From: Deltaproteobacteria bacterium
Lineage (GTDB): Bacteria; Myxococcota_A; UBA9160; UBA4427
Direction: 5' to 3'
Length of the DNA: 32,699 nt
Assembly (NCBI GenBank): GCA_002709835.1
Contig: PAQX01000061.1
Span: 1-32,699, forward strand
The translations under genes and the position numbers were made by a program. The notes beneath the pieces were generated by a model. It did not search any database. It worked only from the letters and a program-made list of their open reading frames with translations, and was not told where the DNA came from. Positions 1-8,399 of this stretch are shown here, in pieces (positions within the stretch are counted from its first letter, which is position 1; each line of letters begins with the position of its first letter).

Positions 1-2082
1 ACTTGCGCGAAGGGACGCTCGCTCCCGGACCAACACGCCCATCCGGACCGACTGCTCGTGTCGCAGAAGCGCGCGACGGACGGGACCTACTCGGCGATCG
101 CGAGCGAGCAGGCGATGGACGAGATCGCGCGACGCGTCCGCGAGATCGTCGACGAATACGGGCCGCGTTCCGTGGCGCTCTATCCGGGGACCTACTCGGG
201 ACCGCATCCGGCTTCGATTCCTTCCGGCGTCGGATGGATGATCGGTCTCGGCTCGAGGATGGTCTTCACCTCGGCGGCGATCGACCAGCCCGGCAAGCAC
301 GTCGCGAACGCAATCCATGGGCGTTGGCTCGGCGGCTCCCACGTCTTCGACGAATCGGACGTGTGGCTGCTGGTCGGAAACAACCCTTTGATCTCGATGT
401 CCGGCGGGATTCCGCCCTCGAATCCCGGCCGAAGGCTGCGCGCTGCGAAGGCACGCGGCATGAAGCTGATCGTCATCGATCCGCGCAGGACCGAGGTCGC
501 TCGCTTCGCCGACCTCCATCTCCAGCCGAAGGCCGGAGAAGACCCGACGGTCCTCGCGGCGATGCTCCACGTGATCCTCCGCGAGCGCCGCTACGACGAG
601 GCCTTCTGTGAAGAGAACGTCGGAGGGCTCGCCGAGCTCGCCGATCGCGTCGCCGACTTCACGCCGGAGTACGCCGCCGAACGTGCGGGGCTCTCCGTAG
701 ACGAGATCGCGAAGGCCGCACGGATGTTCGCCGGCGCGCACCGAGACGGAGAAAGGCTCCGGGGCTGCGGCGTCGCCGGCACCGGCCCGAACATGGCGCC
801 CCACGGCAACCTGACCGAATACCTGCTGCTCGCGCTCAATACCGTCTGCGGTCGATGGCGTCGCGAAGGCGAAGTCGTCCCGAACCCGGGTGCGCTCCTC
901 CCTGCTGCGAGCCCGAAGGCCCAGGCCCTCCCCCCGCGCGCCGGTTGGGGGAAGGGCGAGAACCTCCGGTCCCGGGACCTGCCGAACTCCGCCGCAGGTC
1001 TGCCGACCGGTGCCCTCGCCGACGAGATTCTCTACGAGGGCGAAGGCCGGATTCGCGCGCTCTTCTGCATCGGCAGCAACCCGGTCTCCGCCTGGCCCGA
1101 TCAACTGAAGACGATCGAGGCCATGGAGTCCCTCGACCTCCTCGTGACCCTCGACATGAAGATGTCGGCCACGTCCCGCTTCGCCCACTACGTGATCGCC
1201 CCGAAGCTCTCCCTCGAGGTCCCGGGGATCTCGGTCTCGAGCGAAGCGATCGAGCAGACCTACGTCGCCCACGGCTATCCCGAACCCTATGCCCAGTACA
1301 CCCCGGCGATCGTCGAGCCGCCGTCGGGCGCGGACGTGATCGAGGAATGGGAGTTCTTCTGGGGCCTGTCGAAGCGCATGGGCATCGACCTCGTCGCCTA
1401 CCCGATCCGCGCCGAGACCGGCGCCCTCCGCGGTCGACGGGAAGCCTTCGCCTTCGACATGGAGACAAAGCCCTCGACCGACGAAGTGCTCGACGGCTTG
1501 ATGAACGGCTCGCGCGTGCCCCTCGACCAGGTTCGCGAAGCGCCCCATGGCGCGATCTTCGACGACGTCGAGATCCGCGTCGCGCCCGCGGATCCCGATC
1601 GCGAAGACCGACTCGACGTCGGAAACGCAGACATGATGCGCGAACTCGCGGAGGTCCTCGAAGAAGAGGCGGACGAAGGCGCTTTCCCATTTCGTCTCAT
1701 CTCGCGGCGTCTGCCCAACGTCTACAACTCGAGCGGCCGAGACATCGACCGTCTGAACGGCCGCAAGCCCTGGAACCCCGCTTTCCTCCACCCCGACGAC
1801 ATCGCCCGACTCGGCCTCGTAAAGGGCGACCTCGTCGAGATCCGATCCCGCCGCGCCGCGATCGTCGGCATCGTCGAGCCCGCCCCCGAGGTCCGCCCCG
1901 GGGTGATCTCTATGGCCCATTGCTTCGGGGAGACCCCGAAGGAGGAAGAGGAGGTAGAAGGCGCGGCACGGGCGGTCGGCGCCAACACCAGCCGCCTCGT
2001 CGACAACACCGACGTCTTCGATCCGCACACGGGGATTCCGCGGATGAGCGCGATCCCGGTCGCGGTCGACCGACTCGGCTGA
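1..2082 (+). CDS. molybdopterin-dependent oxidoreductase, large subunit (5' truncated)
   Basis: The frame is open from base 1, so the protein begins outside the window; GTG 58 is internal, not the start. The first visible residues, CAKGRSLPDQ then HPDRLL and KRATDG, are the usual end of the N-terminal [4Fe-4S] domain of the DMSO-reductase (MopB) superfamily, with the last cluster Cys visible at residue 2. The molybdopterin oxidoreductase domain follows (VGNNP about residue 122, IDPRRTEVA about 160, CIGSNP about 356). The dinucleotide-binding domain covers roughly residue 560 to the end (RRLPNVYNSSGRD, HPDD, GDLVEI). The usual Mo-ligand segment reads FTSAAIDQ with no Cys or Sec, so the ligand is Ser/Asp or absent. 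The substrate cannot be told. No Tat signal or partner subunit is visible here. Confidence 0.93.
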   Translation, partial: TCAKGRSLPDQHAHPDRLLVSQKRATDGTYSAIASEQAMDEIARRVREIVDEYGPRSVALYPGTYSGPHPASIPSGVGWMIGLGSRMVFTSAAIDQPGKHVANAIHGRWLGGSHVFDESDVWLLVGNNPLISMSGGIPPSNPGRRLRAAKARGMKLIVIDPRRTEVARFADLHLQPKAGEDPTVLAAMLHVILRERRYDEAFCEENVGGLAELADRVADFTPEYAAERAGLSVDEIAKAARMFAGAHRDGERLRGCGVAGTGPNMAPHGNLTEYLLLALNTVCGRWRREGEVVPNPGALLPAASPKAQALPPRAGWGKGENLRSRDLPNSAAGLPTGALADEILYEGEGRIRALFCIGSNPVSAWPDQLKTIEAMESLDLLVTLDMKMSATSRFAHYVIAPKLSLEVPGISVSSEAIEQTYVAHGYPEPYAQYTPAIVEPPSGADVIEEWEFFWGLSKRMGIDLVAYPIRAETGALRGRREAFAFDMETKPSTDEVLDGLMNGSRVPLDQVREAPHGAIFDDVEIRVAPADPDREDRLDVGNADMMRELAEVLEEEADEGAFPFRLISRRLPNVYNSSGRDIDRLNGRKPWNPAFLHPDDIARLGLVKGDLVEIRSRRAAIVGIVEPAPEVRPGVISMAHCFGETPKEEEEVEGAARAVGANTSRLVDNTDVFDPHTGIPRMSAIPVAVDRLG

Positions 2083-2151
2083 GATTTTCCTTCGGCCGGA
2101 TCCTCGGGGTCGGTCCCGGGGTCCGCTTCGCTGCGCGCGGTCGAACGCGCT

Positions 2152-2832
2152 CTACTCCTCCGGAAGCGGCCCCGTCCACTGCGCACGCTGGGAGATCTCC
2201 AGCAGATTTCCGTCCGGATCCCGGACCATCGCCATCCGCGCGACCGCGCCGAGATTCATCGGGCGGACCGCGACCTCGCCCCCCGCGGCCTCGACCCGTG
2301 CCGTCTCTGCGTCGCAGTCCCGGATCTGCACGGTCAGGTAGAGCCAGCCCCGCTGCGCCAGCACGAACCCGCTCGGCGCGTCCGCCCGCTCATCGAAGAG
2401 GAGCACCGAGTCCCCGCACCGAACCCGATTCGGCGCCTCCTCTTCGAACCCGAGCACGTTCCGGTAGTACGCCATCGTCCGACCGAGGTCGCGCACGGAA
2501 ATTCGAACACCAATCTGTGTCACGCCGTCGGTTCCAGTCGGCACCAAGACCACCCGATTGCCGTCCGGATCGGCCATCTCTCGGGGCGCTTCCAGGTCGT
2601 CGCGGGCGATCAGGAGCTCCTGGATCCCGGAGCGCTGATCTCCCGAGAGGGCGGCGCGCACGTTCACCTTCACGACCGTGCCGCGCTCGTCGAAGCGGTA
2701 CTGGACCTGCCCCTTCACCACGGGGATGGAGTGATCGAAGACGAGCCCAGCCTCGTCGCGCCAGAAATCGACGACCTCCGGGTTCTCGCTCACGAGCCCC
2801 ACGTCGAGCTGCTCCTTCACGATCTCGATCAT
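2152..2832 (-). CDS. two-domain VOC (glyoxalase/bleomycin-resistance) family protein
   Basis: This 226-residue protein carries two vicinal-oxygen-chelate modules, at about residues 1-100 and 105-218. Each contains the family signature DPDGN (88-92 and 206-210), followed in the second by LLEI with a candidate metal-ligand Glu. The fused double module makes a complete active-site barrel in one chain, as in extradiol dioxygenases, glyoxalases and resistance proteins. I cannot assign a substrate. ATG 2832 is chosen over an upstream possible start at 2895 because GGAGAA sits 8 bases before it and the homology starts there. The gene is convergent with the molybdopterin oxidoreductase and divergent from the amidohydrolase-like gene, sharing a 144-base upstream region with the latter. 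Confidence 0.88.
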   Translation of the reverse strand: MIEIVKEQLDVGLVSENPEVVDFWRDEAGLVFDHSIPVVKGQVQYRFDERGTVVKVNVRAALSGDQRSGIQELLIARDDLEAPREMADPDGNRVVLVPTGTDGVTQIGVRISVRDLGRTMAYYRNVLGFEEEAPNRVRCGDSVLLFDERADAPSGFVLAQRGWLYLTVQIRDCDAETARVEAAGGEVAVRPMNLGAVARMAMVRDPDGNLLEISQRAQWTGPLPEE

Positions 2833-2976
2833 GTCGGCTTCTCCAGGAACGTCGACTTCGGCGCCTTCGGCATGCTTCGCGCACCCCCGCCACACGCCGC
2901 TTCCATTGTCTATGATGAACGGGTCTCAACCGTCGGCGCTCTTCGCGCCCTTCATGAAAGCCTAGGAACCCGCCCC

Positions 2977-3843
2977 ATGCCCATGCCGACCGACATCCCG
3001 ATCATCGATTGCATGATCGGCTTTCCCGCCAGCGACTTCTCCCAGTACGAGTTCATCCGCAAGCAGCTGAAGGATTCGGAGTCCCGGGACGGTTACGACT
3101 TCCCCGTCGAGTACATGTTCAAGAACGTGCCCAAGGAGCTCTACGGCACCGAGAACCCGATCGACGTCACGCTCCACGAGATGGATCGCTTCGGCGTAGA
3201 GAAGGGTCTGGTCGGCGTGGGCGGCGACGTTTCGGCGAAGGCGATCAAGGATCACCCGGATCGCTTCATCGCCAGTGGCTCGGTCGACCCGAACGAGGGC
3301 ATGGACGGCGTCCGTAAGATGGTCCAGCAGTACGAGGAGTTCGGTGTTCGCGCGTTCAGCGCGTTCCCCGCCGGCTGCAACCCGCAGGTCGCGATCGACG
3401 CGCCGCAGTTCTACCCGATCTATGCAAAGTGCGTCGAGCTCGGAGTGCCGATCTTCGTCTGTGCCGGCGTCCCCGGCCCCCGCTTTCCGATGGACTGCCA
3501 GCACGTCGAGAAGATCGACCGCGTCATGTACGACTTCCCGGAGCTCGTCTTCGTGACGCGCCACGGCTGCGAGCCGTGGGAAAAGCTGGCCATGAAGCTG
3601 ATGCTCAAGTGGCCGAACCTCTACTACTCGACGTCGGCCTTCGCGCCCAAGCACTATCCGGAAGAGATCGTGAACTATGCGAACACCCGGGGCGCGGACA
3701 AGATCATCTATGCCGGCTACTTCCCGATGGGCCTCTCCCTCGAGCGGATCATGACGGACATGCCGAACGTGCCCTTCCGCGACCACGTCTGGCCGAAATT
3801 CCTCCGCGAGAACGCTGCGAAGGTCTTGAAGCTCGATCAGTAG
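2977..3843 (+). CDS. amidohydrolase_2-type TIM-barrel protein with degenerate metal site
   Basis: The 288-residue product has the layout of the amidohydrolase_2 family (PF04909 type): an N-terminal IIDCMIGF strand, PDRFIASGSVDP at about 94-105, FGVRAFSAFP at 122-131, RHGCEPW at 195-201 and a C-terminal NAAKVLKL helix. The metal-binding positions are mostly replaced. The DxHxH region reads DCMIG (11-15), the mid-barrel His position reads FVCAG (160-164), and the terminal GSDxP position reads YAGYFP (245-250). Only H196 remains. The fold is likely kept, but classical binuclear hydrolysis is doubtful. ATG 2977 and ATG 2983 are both possible starts. The thioesterase gene follows after 50 bases on the same strand, suggesting cotranscription. 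Confidence 0.85.
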   Translation: MPMPTDIPIIDCMIGFPASDFSQYEFIRKQLKDSESRDGYDFPVEYMFKNVPKELYGTENPIDVTLHEMDRFGVEKGLVGVGGDVSAKAIKDHPDRFIASGSVDPNEGMDGVRKMVQQYEEFGVRAFSAFPAGCNPQVAIDAPQFYPIYAKCVELGVPIFVCAGVPGPRFPMDCQHVEKIDRVMYDFPELVFVTRHGCEPWEKLAMKLMLKWPNLYYSTSAFAPKHYPEEIVNYANTRGADKIIYAGYFPMGLSLERIMTDMPNVPFRDHVWPKFLRENAAKVLKLDQ

Positions 3844-3893
3844 AACCTGCCCGCCGCTCTCTCCTTCTCCCAACGCCGCCCGACCGAGACTCC

Positions 3894-4580
3894 ATGGACC
3901 GAACCGAACCCGATTTCGACGCCCTCGAAGGCGCCGTCGGCGCCGTGCGCCGCCTGGTCACCCATCTTCGCAAGACGACCGCGGACCCCGACGTGCTGAG
4001 CCGGATCGAAAGGGTGGCGAGTGACTTCGCCGACGAGCTCGCTCCCTTCGACTACGAAGGCCCCTTCCAACAGCGGAAGTTGATTCTTGGCCCGGACGAC
4101 GACGGCCGCACGCCGCCGGCGACGAAGGACGCCGCCGAGTACTTCCCGTACAGCCCGGTCGTTGGCCCCCTCAATCCGATCGCACCCAAGGTCGAGTTCA
4201 AGCTCGTTGGCCGGGAGTACCAGGCGACCCACGTGTTCGATCCGCAGTACAACGGCCCGCCGACCGCGGTCCATGGCGGGATCGTCGCCCTCGTCTTCGA
4301 CGAACTGCTGGGGGCGCTCGGCGCGATCCTCGAGGTCGGCGGCTTCACCGGCACGCTGAACGTCGTCTATCGCTCGCTCACGCCTCTGCACCAGCCCGTC
4401 CGCATGCGCAGCTGGATCGACCGCGAAGAAGGCGTGAAGACCTTCATCAAGGGGACGATGCACACGACGGATCCGGATGGGACGGATCGCCTCTGCGCCG
4501 AAGCCGAGGGCATCTTCATCCGACCGAAGACCTCGATCCTGGAGCAGGCGCTCGAACGGAGCGACGCGAAAAAGGGCTGA
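3894..4580 (+). CDS. hotdog-fold thioesterase (PaaI-like)
   Basis: This 228-residue protein has a helical N-terminal part (about 1-90) and a single hotdog domain (about 105-215). The hallmark is GPPTAVHGGIVALVFDELLG: HGG at 127-129 at the start of the central helix and D136 as a possible catalytic acid. TGTLNVVYRSLTPL is the following beta strand typical of acyl-CoA thioesterases. The likely reaction is hydrolysis of an acyl-CoA or aryl-CoA thioester in the cytoplasm; the acyl group is unknown. The start at ATG 3894 has only a weak GAG upstream. It follows the amidohydrolase-fold gene by 50 bases, so both may serve one CoA-ester pathway (inference). Confidence 0.85.
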   Translation: MDRTEPDFDALEGAVGAVRRLVTHLRKTTADPDVLSRIERVASDFADELAPFDYEGPFQQRKLILGPDDDGRTPPATKDAAEYFPYSPVVGPLNPIAPKVEFKLVGREYQATHVFDPQYNGPPTAVHGGIVALVFDELLGALGAILEVGGFTGTLNVVYRSLTPLHQPVRMRSWIDREEGVKTFIKGTMHTTDPDGTDRLCAEAEGIFIRPKTSILEQALERSDAKKG

Positions 4581-4633
4581 TCCCGTCAGGGAAAAGCGCG
4601 CAGGCGTCTCCGTGAGCTGGGCCTCCTCGCAGC

Positions 4634-5197
4634 CTAACGCGGATCCAGCCGATAGACCCAGACCGTACGCTCCGGATCGCGATCGGCGCCCGCGATGTCG
4701 TAGCGGGCCTCGATCGCGCGGCGCGCCTTCTCGTACTCGTAGCCGCCATAGGGCAGACGGAGCGCGCGCCGCTCGAAGACCTGGCCGCCGAGGCGGATCC
4801 GAACGCGATCGTCTTCACTCACGTGAGCGACCCAGCTCCGACCCGTCGGGTCCTTCGGACCGAGAATCATCGAGGTCGGCACGTAGAGATTTCCGTCGAC
4901 GCTGCCCCACCAGGTGTTGACCGAGTGCGGATCATCGGGACGGGTCTCGAGCTGCGCGTTCTCGACGCCCTCAGCGAAGGACCAGTCGGTCACGACCGAC
5001 GGGCCAACCGCACCGTCGAGGGCGCCACCCGGAATCGGACCCAGAGGTCCGCAACCCGCGAACACGAAGGCGACCACGACCGCCCACTTCGCCGCCCAGA
5101 GAGCGGCACCGGCGGCGAGTCCCCGCTTGGCGTTTCGACCGGCTCCCTGCCCGGGGCGTCGGCGGATCCGATCCACAAAGCCGTGCGCTTCGCTCAT
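4634..5197 (-). CDS. putative lipoprotein of unknown function
   Basis: I do not recognise this 187-residue family with certainty. It has an unusually long basic N-terminal stretch (RIRRRPGQGAGRNAKRG within 11-26), then a hydrophobic segment ending in FVFAGC with Cys at 49, a plausible lipobox. The mature part has NTWWGSVDGNLYVPTSM and SWVAHVSEDDRVRIRLGG. These resemble strands of a split-barrel (FMN-binding or deazaflavin-nitroreductase-like) fold, but that link is weak. GGAGAGGG lies upstream of ATG 5197, supporting this start despite the long n-region. It is convergent with the thioesterase and divergent from the SDR gene. Confidence 0.7.
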   Translation of the reverse strand: MSEAHGFVDRIRRRPGQGAGRNAKRGLAAGAALWAAKWAVVVAFVFAGCGPLGPIPGGALDGAVGPSVVTDWSFAEGVENAQLETRPDDPHSVNTWWGSVDGNLYVPTSMILGPKDPTGRSWVAHVSEDDRVRIRLGGQVFERRALRLPYGGYEYEKARRAIEARYDIAGADRDPERTVWVYRLDPR

Positions 5198-5399
5198 CCT
5201 AGCTTCCCTCTCCTCGAAGATGGGGCGCGGTCTGCGAGGCCGACCCGGTCAGAGCGTTGGACGCGAAGACCGTTCCGGTGTGCCGATGTTGCCGCGTTCG
5301 GGTCCCAGGCGCCCGCGACCGGCGGTAGGATTGGCGCCGACGAGGGGACGAAGGCGACGAGAGCGCCCTCCCTGTCATACCAAGGGAGTGCGCGACGCC

Positions 5400-6428
5400 A
5401 TGCGGGTCATGATGACGGGGGGAACCGGATTCGCGGGCTCGCACACCGTCCGCCGGTACATCGAAGCGGGGCACGAGGTCCGCCTCCTGGTCCGCGACCG
5501 CGAGAAGGTCCGTCGGATCTTCGATCCCCAGGGCATCGACATCCCCGAAGAAGACGTGATCGAGGGCGACATCGTCGACCTCGCAACGGTCGAACGCGCG
5601 ATGGAAGGCTGCGACGCGGTCTATCACGGCGCCGCGCTCGTCGACATGCGGCGCAAAATGGCCAGTCGCGTGCTCGAGACGAACGCTCGCGGCGTCTCCA
5701 ACGTGATCGGTCACGCGGTCAAGCGAGGACTGCCCCGGATCGTCTACGTCTCCAGCGCCAGCGTCTTCTTCGCTCCCGGTTCCGGCCCGATCCATCTCGA
5801 CATGGAGATCCAACCCGGAACGACCGCCTATGCCCGGAGCAAGGCGCAGGCCGAGCAGGTCGTGCGCACCCTTCAGGGCACCGGCGCCCCGATCCGCGTG
5901 TCCTACCCGACCGGCATCGTCGGCCCCGACGACCCGGGTCTCTCCGACGCGAACGAAGCCGTCTACATCTTCTTCGCCCAGACCGGCGTGACGACGTCGA
6001 GCGGCTTCCAGATCGTCGACGTCCGCGACCTCGCCGAAGTGCACCTCCGCCTGCTCGAACAAGAAGGCGGAATGGCGCGCGCCCTCGCAGCCGGGCCCAT
6101 GCTCGATTGGGCATCGACCTACCGGATCCTCGATGAGATCACGGGCACGCGCCTCTGGCGTTTTCCGATGCCCGGTGCTCCGCTCCGCCTCCTGGGCAGC
6201 CTGGGAGACCTGCTCAAACGCTACGTCTACGACTTCCAGTTTCCGCTGACCCGCGACGCGATGGAGTACGCGACGCAATGGCCCGGGGCGAGCGGCGACG
6301 AAGCGGCCCGCGAGTTCGACGTCACGTTCCGGAGCGCCCGGGAAACGTACACGGATACCGTCCGCTGGCTCCATGAGGCGGGCCACCTGAAGGCACGCCT
6401 GGTCGGGAAGCTCGCCTCGGCGGACTGA
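5400..6428 (+). CDS. NAD(P)-dependent epimerase/dehydratase (extended SDR)
   Basis: This 342-residue protein is an extended short-chain dehydrogenase. The Rossmann glycine motif TGGTGFAG is at residues 6-13, YVSSASVF provides the catalytic Ser at about 119-120, and Y144-A-R-S-K148 is the YxxxK pair. The C-terminal third is the substrate domain. It resembles atypical members that act on dihydroflavonol-like, sterol or sugar-nucleotide substrates; which one cannot be decided. No signal peptide is seen, so it is cytoplasmic. ATG 5400 is preferred because it begins directly at the Rossmann strand; GTG 5388 is in frame just upstream. The coding frame stays open further upstream but lacks SDR-like sequence. 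Confidence 0.9.
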   Translation: MRVMMTGGTGFAGSHTVRRYIEAGHEVRLLVRDREKVRRIFDPQGIDIPEEDVIEGDIVDLATVERAMEGCDAVYHGAALVDMRRKMASRVLETNARGVSNVIGHAVKRGLPRIVYVSSASVFFAPGSGPIHLDMEIQPGTTAYARSKAQAEQVVRTLQGTGAPIRVSYPTGIVGPDDPGLSDANEAVYIFFAQTGVTTSSGFQIVDVRDLAEVHLRLLEQEGGMARALAAGPMLDWASTYRILDEITGTRLWRFPMPGAPLRLLGSLGDLLKRYVYDFQFPLTRDAMEYATQWPGASGDEAAREFDVTFRSARETYTDTVRWLHEAGHLKARLVGKLASAD

Positions 6429-6475
6429 GCGCTGCGGCGGAAGGAAACGCTGCGGCGGGGCGAAGGGCGAGACGC

Positions 6476-7186
6476 CTAACGTCCGGGGACGTGCTTCTCG
6501 AACTCGCCAGCGAGATGAATCCAATCGCCGTTCGGCTTCTTCTCGAGAAGCACGCAGCCTAGGAAGTCCATCGACAGCCCCGCGACGTGGCGCACGTCGA
6601 TCGCGCCGAGCACCACGGCGGCGTGACGCAAGCAACCGCTATGGGCCACGAAGAGGCGCGCGATGTCCGTCGGATCGTCGTCGGGAATCGCATCGATGCT
6701 CGCGGCCACGCGGGCGGCCACGCGGGAGCCCGCCTGCATCAGCGACTCGGCCCCGGGGAGAGGAAGTCGGAACTCCGGCATGCGACGCCAGCCCTTCGGC
6801 AGGGGCCCCAAGCGCGGATCCTTCGAGAGCAGCTCCGCAATCGCTTCGAACGTGAGATTGGCCGCGCTGCCGAGGCCGCGTTCGATCAACTCGTCGCGCT
6901 GAATCACGTGATGCCGCACGCCCGTCTCGGACGCGAGGCCCGTCGCGAGAACGTTCGCCGTCTCCCAGGCCCGAAGCAGCTGGGACGCCTCGATCCGCTT
7001 GTCGATCGTGAGACCGTGCTCTTCACAAAGCGCGGCGATCGGGGCGACGGCGGCTTCGGCCTGCGAGCGACCCAGCGGCGACAGCGCGCGCGGCGAATGG
7101 GCGCTCGCCGTATTCGGCGGACGATTGAAGTCCCCGTGTCGGATGAAGGCGGCGATGCGTCGACCGCGACTGGTCTCGTTGCCCAT
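6476..7186 (-). CDS. histidine phosphatase family protein
   Basis: This 236-residue protein belongs to the phosphoglycerate-mutase-like histidine phosphatase superfamily. FIRHGDF (14-20) holds the RHG motif with the phospho-accepting H17. ASQLLRAWETA (67-77) is the usual second Arg segment, DELIERGLG supplies the acid, and FVAHSGCLRH (179-188) carries the second catalytic His, H182. Substrates in this family range from phosphosugars to phosphoprotein or nucleotide esters, so none is assigned. AGAGGG precedes ATG 7186 with good spacing; the TTG at 7189 directly before is less likely. The gene is convergent with the SDR; the 47-base gap contains a direct repeat. Confidence 0.88.
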   Translation of the reverse strand: MGNETSRGRRIAAFIRHGDFNRPPNTASAHSPRALSPLGRSQAEAAVAPIAALCEEHGLTIDKRIEASQLLRAWETANVLATGLASETGVRHHVIQRDELIERGLGSAANLTFEAIAELLSKDPRLGPLPKGWRRMPEFRLPLPGAESLMQAGSRVAARVAASIDAIPDDDPTDIARLFVAHSGCLRHAAVVLGAIDVRHVAGLSMDFLGCVLLEKKPNGDWIHLAGEFEKHVPGR

Positions 7187-7342
7187 CAAACCCTCTCACC
7201 TGCGCACGCTCTCAGGGTACCCGGCCCCTTCCCTTCGTACATCGGCTAATCGACACGAAGACCCTTAGAACCTTGCGAATCGAAGTCGTTTGCTGATGGG
7301 CAGCTTGCGGTCTTTCTGCCGTCAGGGCAGGATTCTTGCCGC

Positions 7343-7939
7343 TCATCTCCCGCGGGCGAGGCGATTCAGGGCGCGCTGACGGCGCCAGATGGACAGACGC
7401 CGCGCCATGCGTTCCATCCAGGGCAGCCTTCGAGTCTCCCGAAGCACACCTCTTTCGAAGATCTCGATCTGCTCGCCCCCGACCCGTTGCTCCACATCGT
7501 CGGCGAGCAGCACGCGGAAGGGACGATCGGGATTCTCGAGGTCGGCGGTATCGGTGATCCGCACGGGCATCTGGCTCCGGTGGCGTTCCGCAATCGATTG
7601 CAGCGCGGGCGAAGCATCGAACGCGCCGGGACGGATCTCGCGAATCGAGAGCCGCACCGCGGCGCCGACCGCCTCGAGGTCGACGATGCCACCGGTCCGG
7701 TCAGGACGTTCGTCGTCTTCGAGTCCGCCCTGTAACCAGAGGCAGTGGTAGCCGCGGCAGATCGGCGGACGGGTCTCGTGGATTCGGCAGCCGCCCCCGA
7801 CGCGCTGGTGCGTGCAATCGACGCCCGCCGGTTTCCCGAGCTCGTCGACCCGGAGCACGGTGCAGCACGCGGAACAGGGACCGCAGCTGCGCTCAGCGGC
7901 GCGCCGCGCGCGTTCGGCCTCGGCGGAGAGTTGGGCCAA
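7343..7939 (-). CDS. YkgJ-type cysteine-cluster protein
   Basis: The 198-residue product has an N-terminal Cys cluster: C19-x2-C22-x2-C25-C26, C42, C51, C61 and C66. Together with THQRVGGGCRIHETRPPICRGYHC this matches the zinc/iron-chelating YkgJ-like family (UPF0153 type). A less conserved C-terminal half ends in a basic helix rich in Arg. The biochemical role of the family is unknown. The only sensible start is TTG at 7937-7939, 30 bases after the cupin stop and in the same reading frame as the cupin gene. GAGCGAGG lies upstream of the TTG. Cotranscription with the cupin gene is likely. Confidence 0.85.
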   Translation of the reverse strand: MAQLSAEAERARRAAERSCGPCSACCTVLRVDELGKPAGVDCTHQRVGGGCRIHETRPPICRGYHCLWLQGGLEDDERPDRTGGIVDLEAVGAAVRLSIREIRPGAFDASPALQSIAERHRSQMPVRITDTADLENPDRPFRVLLADDVEQRVGGEQIEIFERGVLRETRRLPWMERMARRLSIWRRQRALNRLARGR

Positions 7940-7969
7940 AAAGAAAGCGCCTCGCTCTGCGGCGCCGGG

Positions 7970-8320
7970 TCAGACGCCTGCGCCGGACGGGCCGCCAGTG
8001 CCGAAGAAGACGAGGAGGGAAAGATCCTCGGTGATGTCGCTGAACTCGTGCTCGGTATCCGCAGGGACGTAGAAGATCGAGCCCTGTCCGATCTCCTGGG
8101 GCTGGCCGCTCACGGTGATTCGCCCGCGGCCCTTCAACACGAAGTAGACCTCGTCCTCGTCATGGGTCGTCTGCGTGTCCGTCGCGCCGACCTCGAGGGT
8201 GTAGATCCCAGCGGAAAGCGAAGGAACGCGTAAGAACTCCAGGTAGGGCGCATCCGACGACTCCGCCGTCGCGACGACCTTCGCCAGATCGAATGACTTC
8301 CACGTTCCTTGTTTGCCCAT
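7970..8320 (-). CDS. single-domain cupin_2 protein
   Basis: This 116-residue protein is one cupin barrel. Motif 1 is THDEDEVYFVLKGRGRI (about 52-68), with H53 and E57 as metal ligands. Motif 2 is IFYVPADTEHEF (about 82-93), with H91. The DEDEVYFVLKG form is frequent in small cupins that bind a divalent metal; enzymatic or sensory roles are both possible. GGAGG is 6 bases before ATG 8320, an ideal ribosome-binding site, so an upstream extension on this strand is rejected. It is divergent from the AI-2E permease gene with a 79-base gap. Confidence 0.9.
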   Translation of the reverse strand: MGKQGTWKSFDLAKVVATAESSDAPYLEFLRVPSLSAGIYTLEVGATDTQTTHDEDEVYFVLKGRGRITVSGQPQEIGQGSIFYVPADTEHEFSDITEDLSLLVFFGTGGPSGAGV

Positions 8321-8399
8321 TCGCGACCTCCGATTCGCCACGCCCTTGGGAAGGCGCCTGCCCGGGTTTCCGAAACTAGCTCCGGACGACGAGGGCCGC

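Noticed and set aside
58..60. GTG 58 as the start of the molybdopterin oxidoreductase
   Set aside because: The residues encoded before it (CAKG, HPDRLL) are conserved parts of the family, so the gene is cut by the window edge.
855..2915. Plus-strand open frame of about 690 codons overlapping the molybdopterin oxidoreductase and VOC genes
   Set aside because: Arg/Pro-rich shadow of two well-supported genes in other frames.
2911..2916. TATGAT as a -10 box for the amidohydrolase-like gene
   Set aside because: No acceptable -35 hexamer at 16-18 bases upstream; a single hexamer is not enough.
6430..6458. Direct repeat CGCTGCGGCGG twice in the gap between SDR and histidine phosphatase genes
   Set aside because: Only two copies, GC-rich and low complexity; no link to a mobile element or array.
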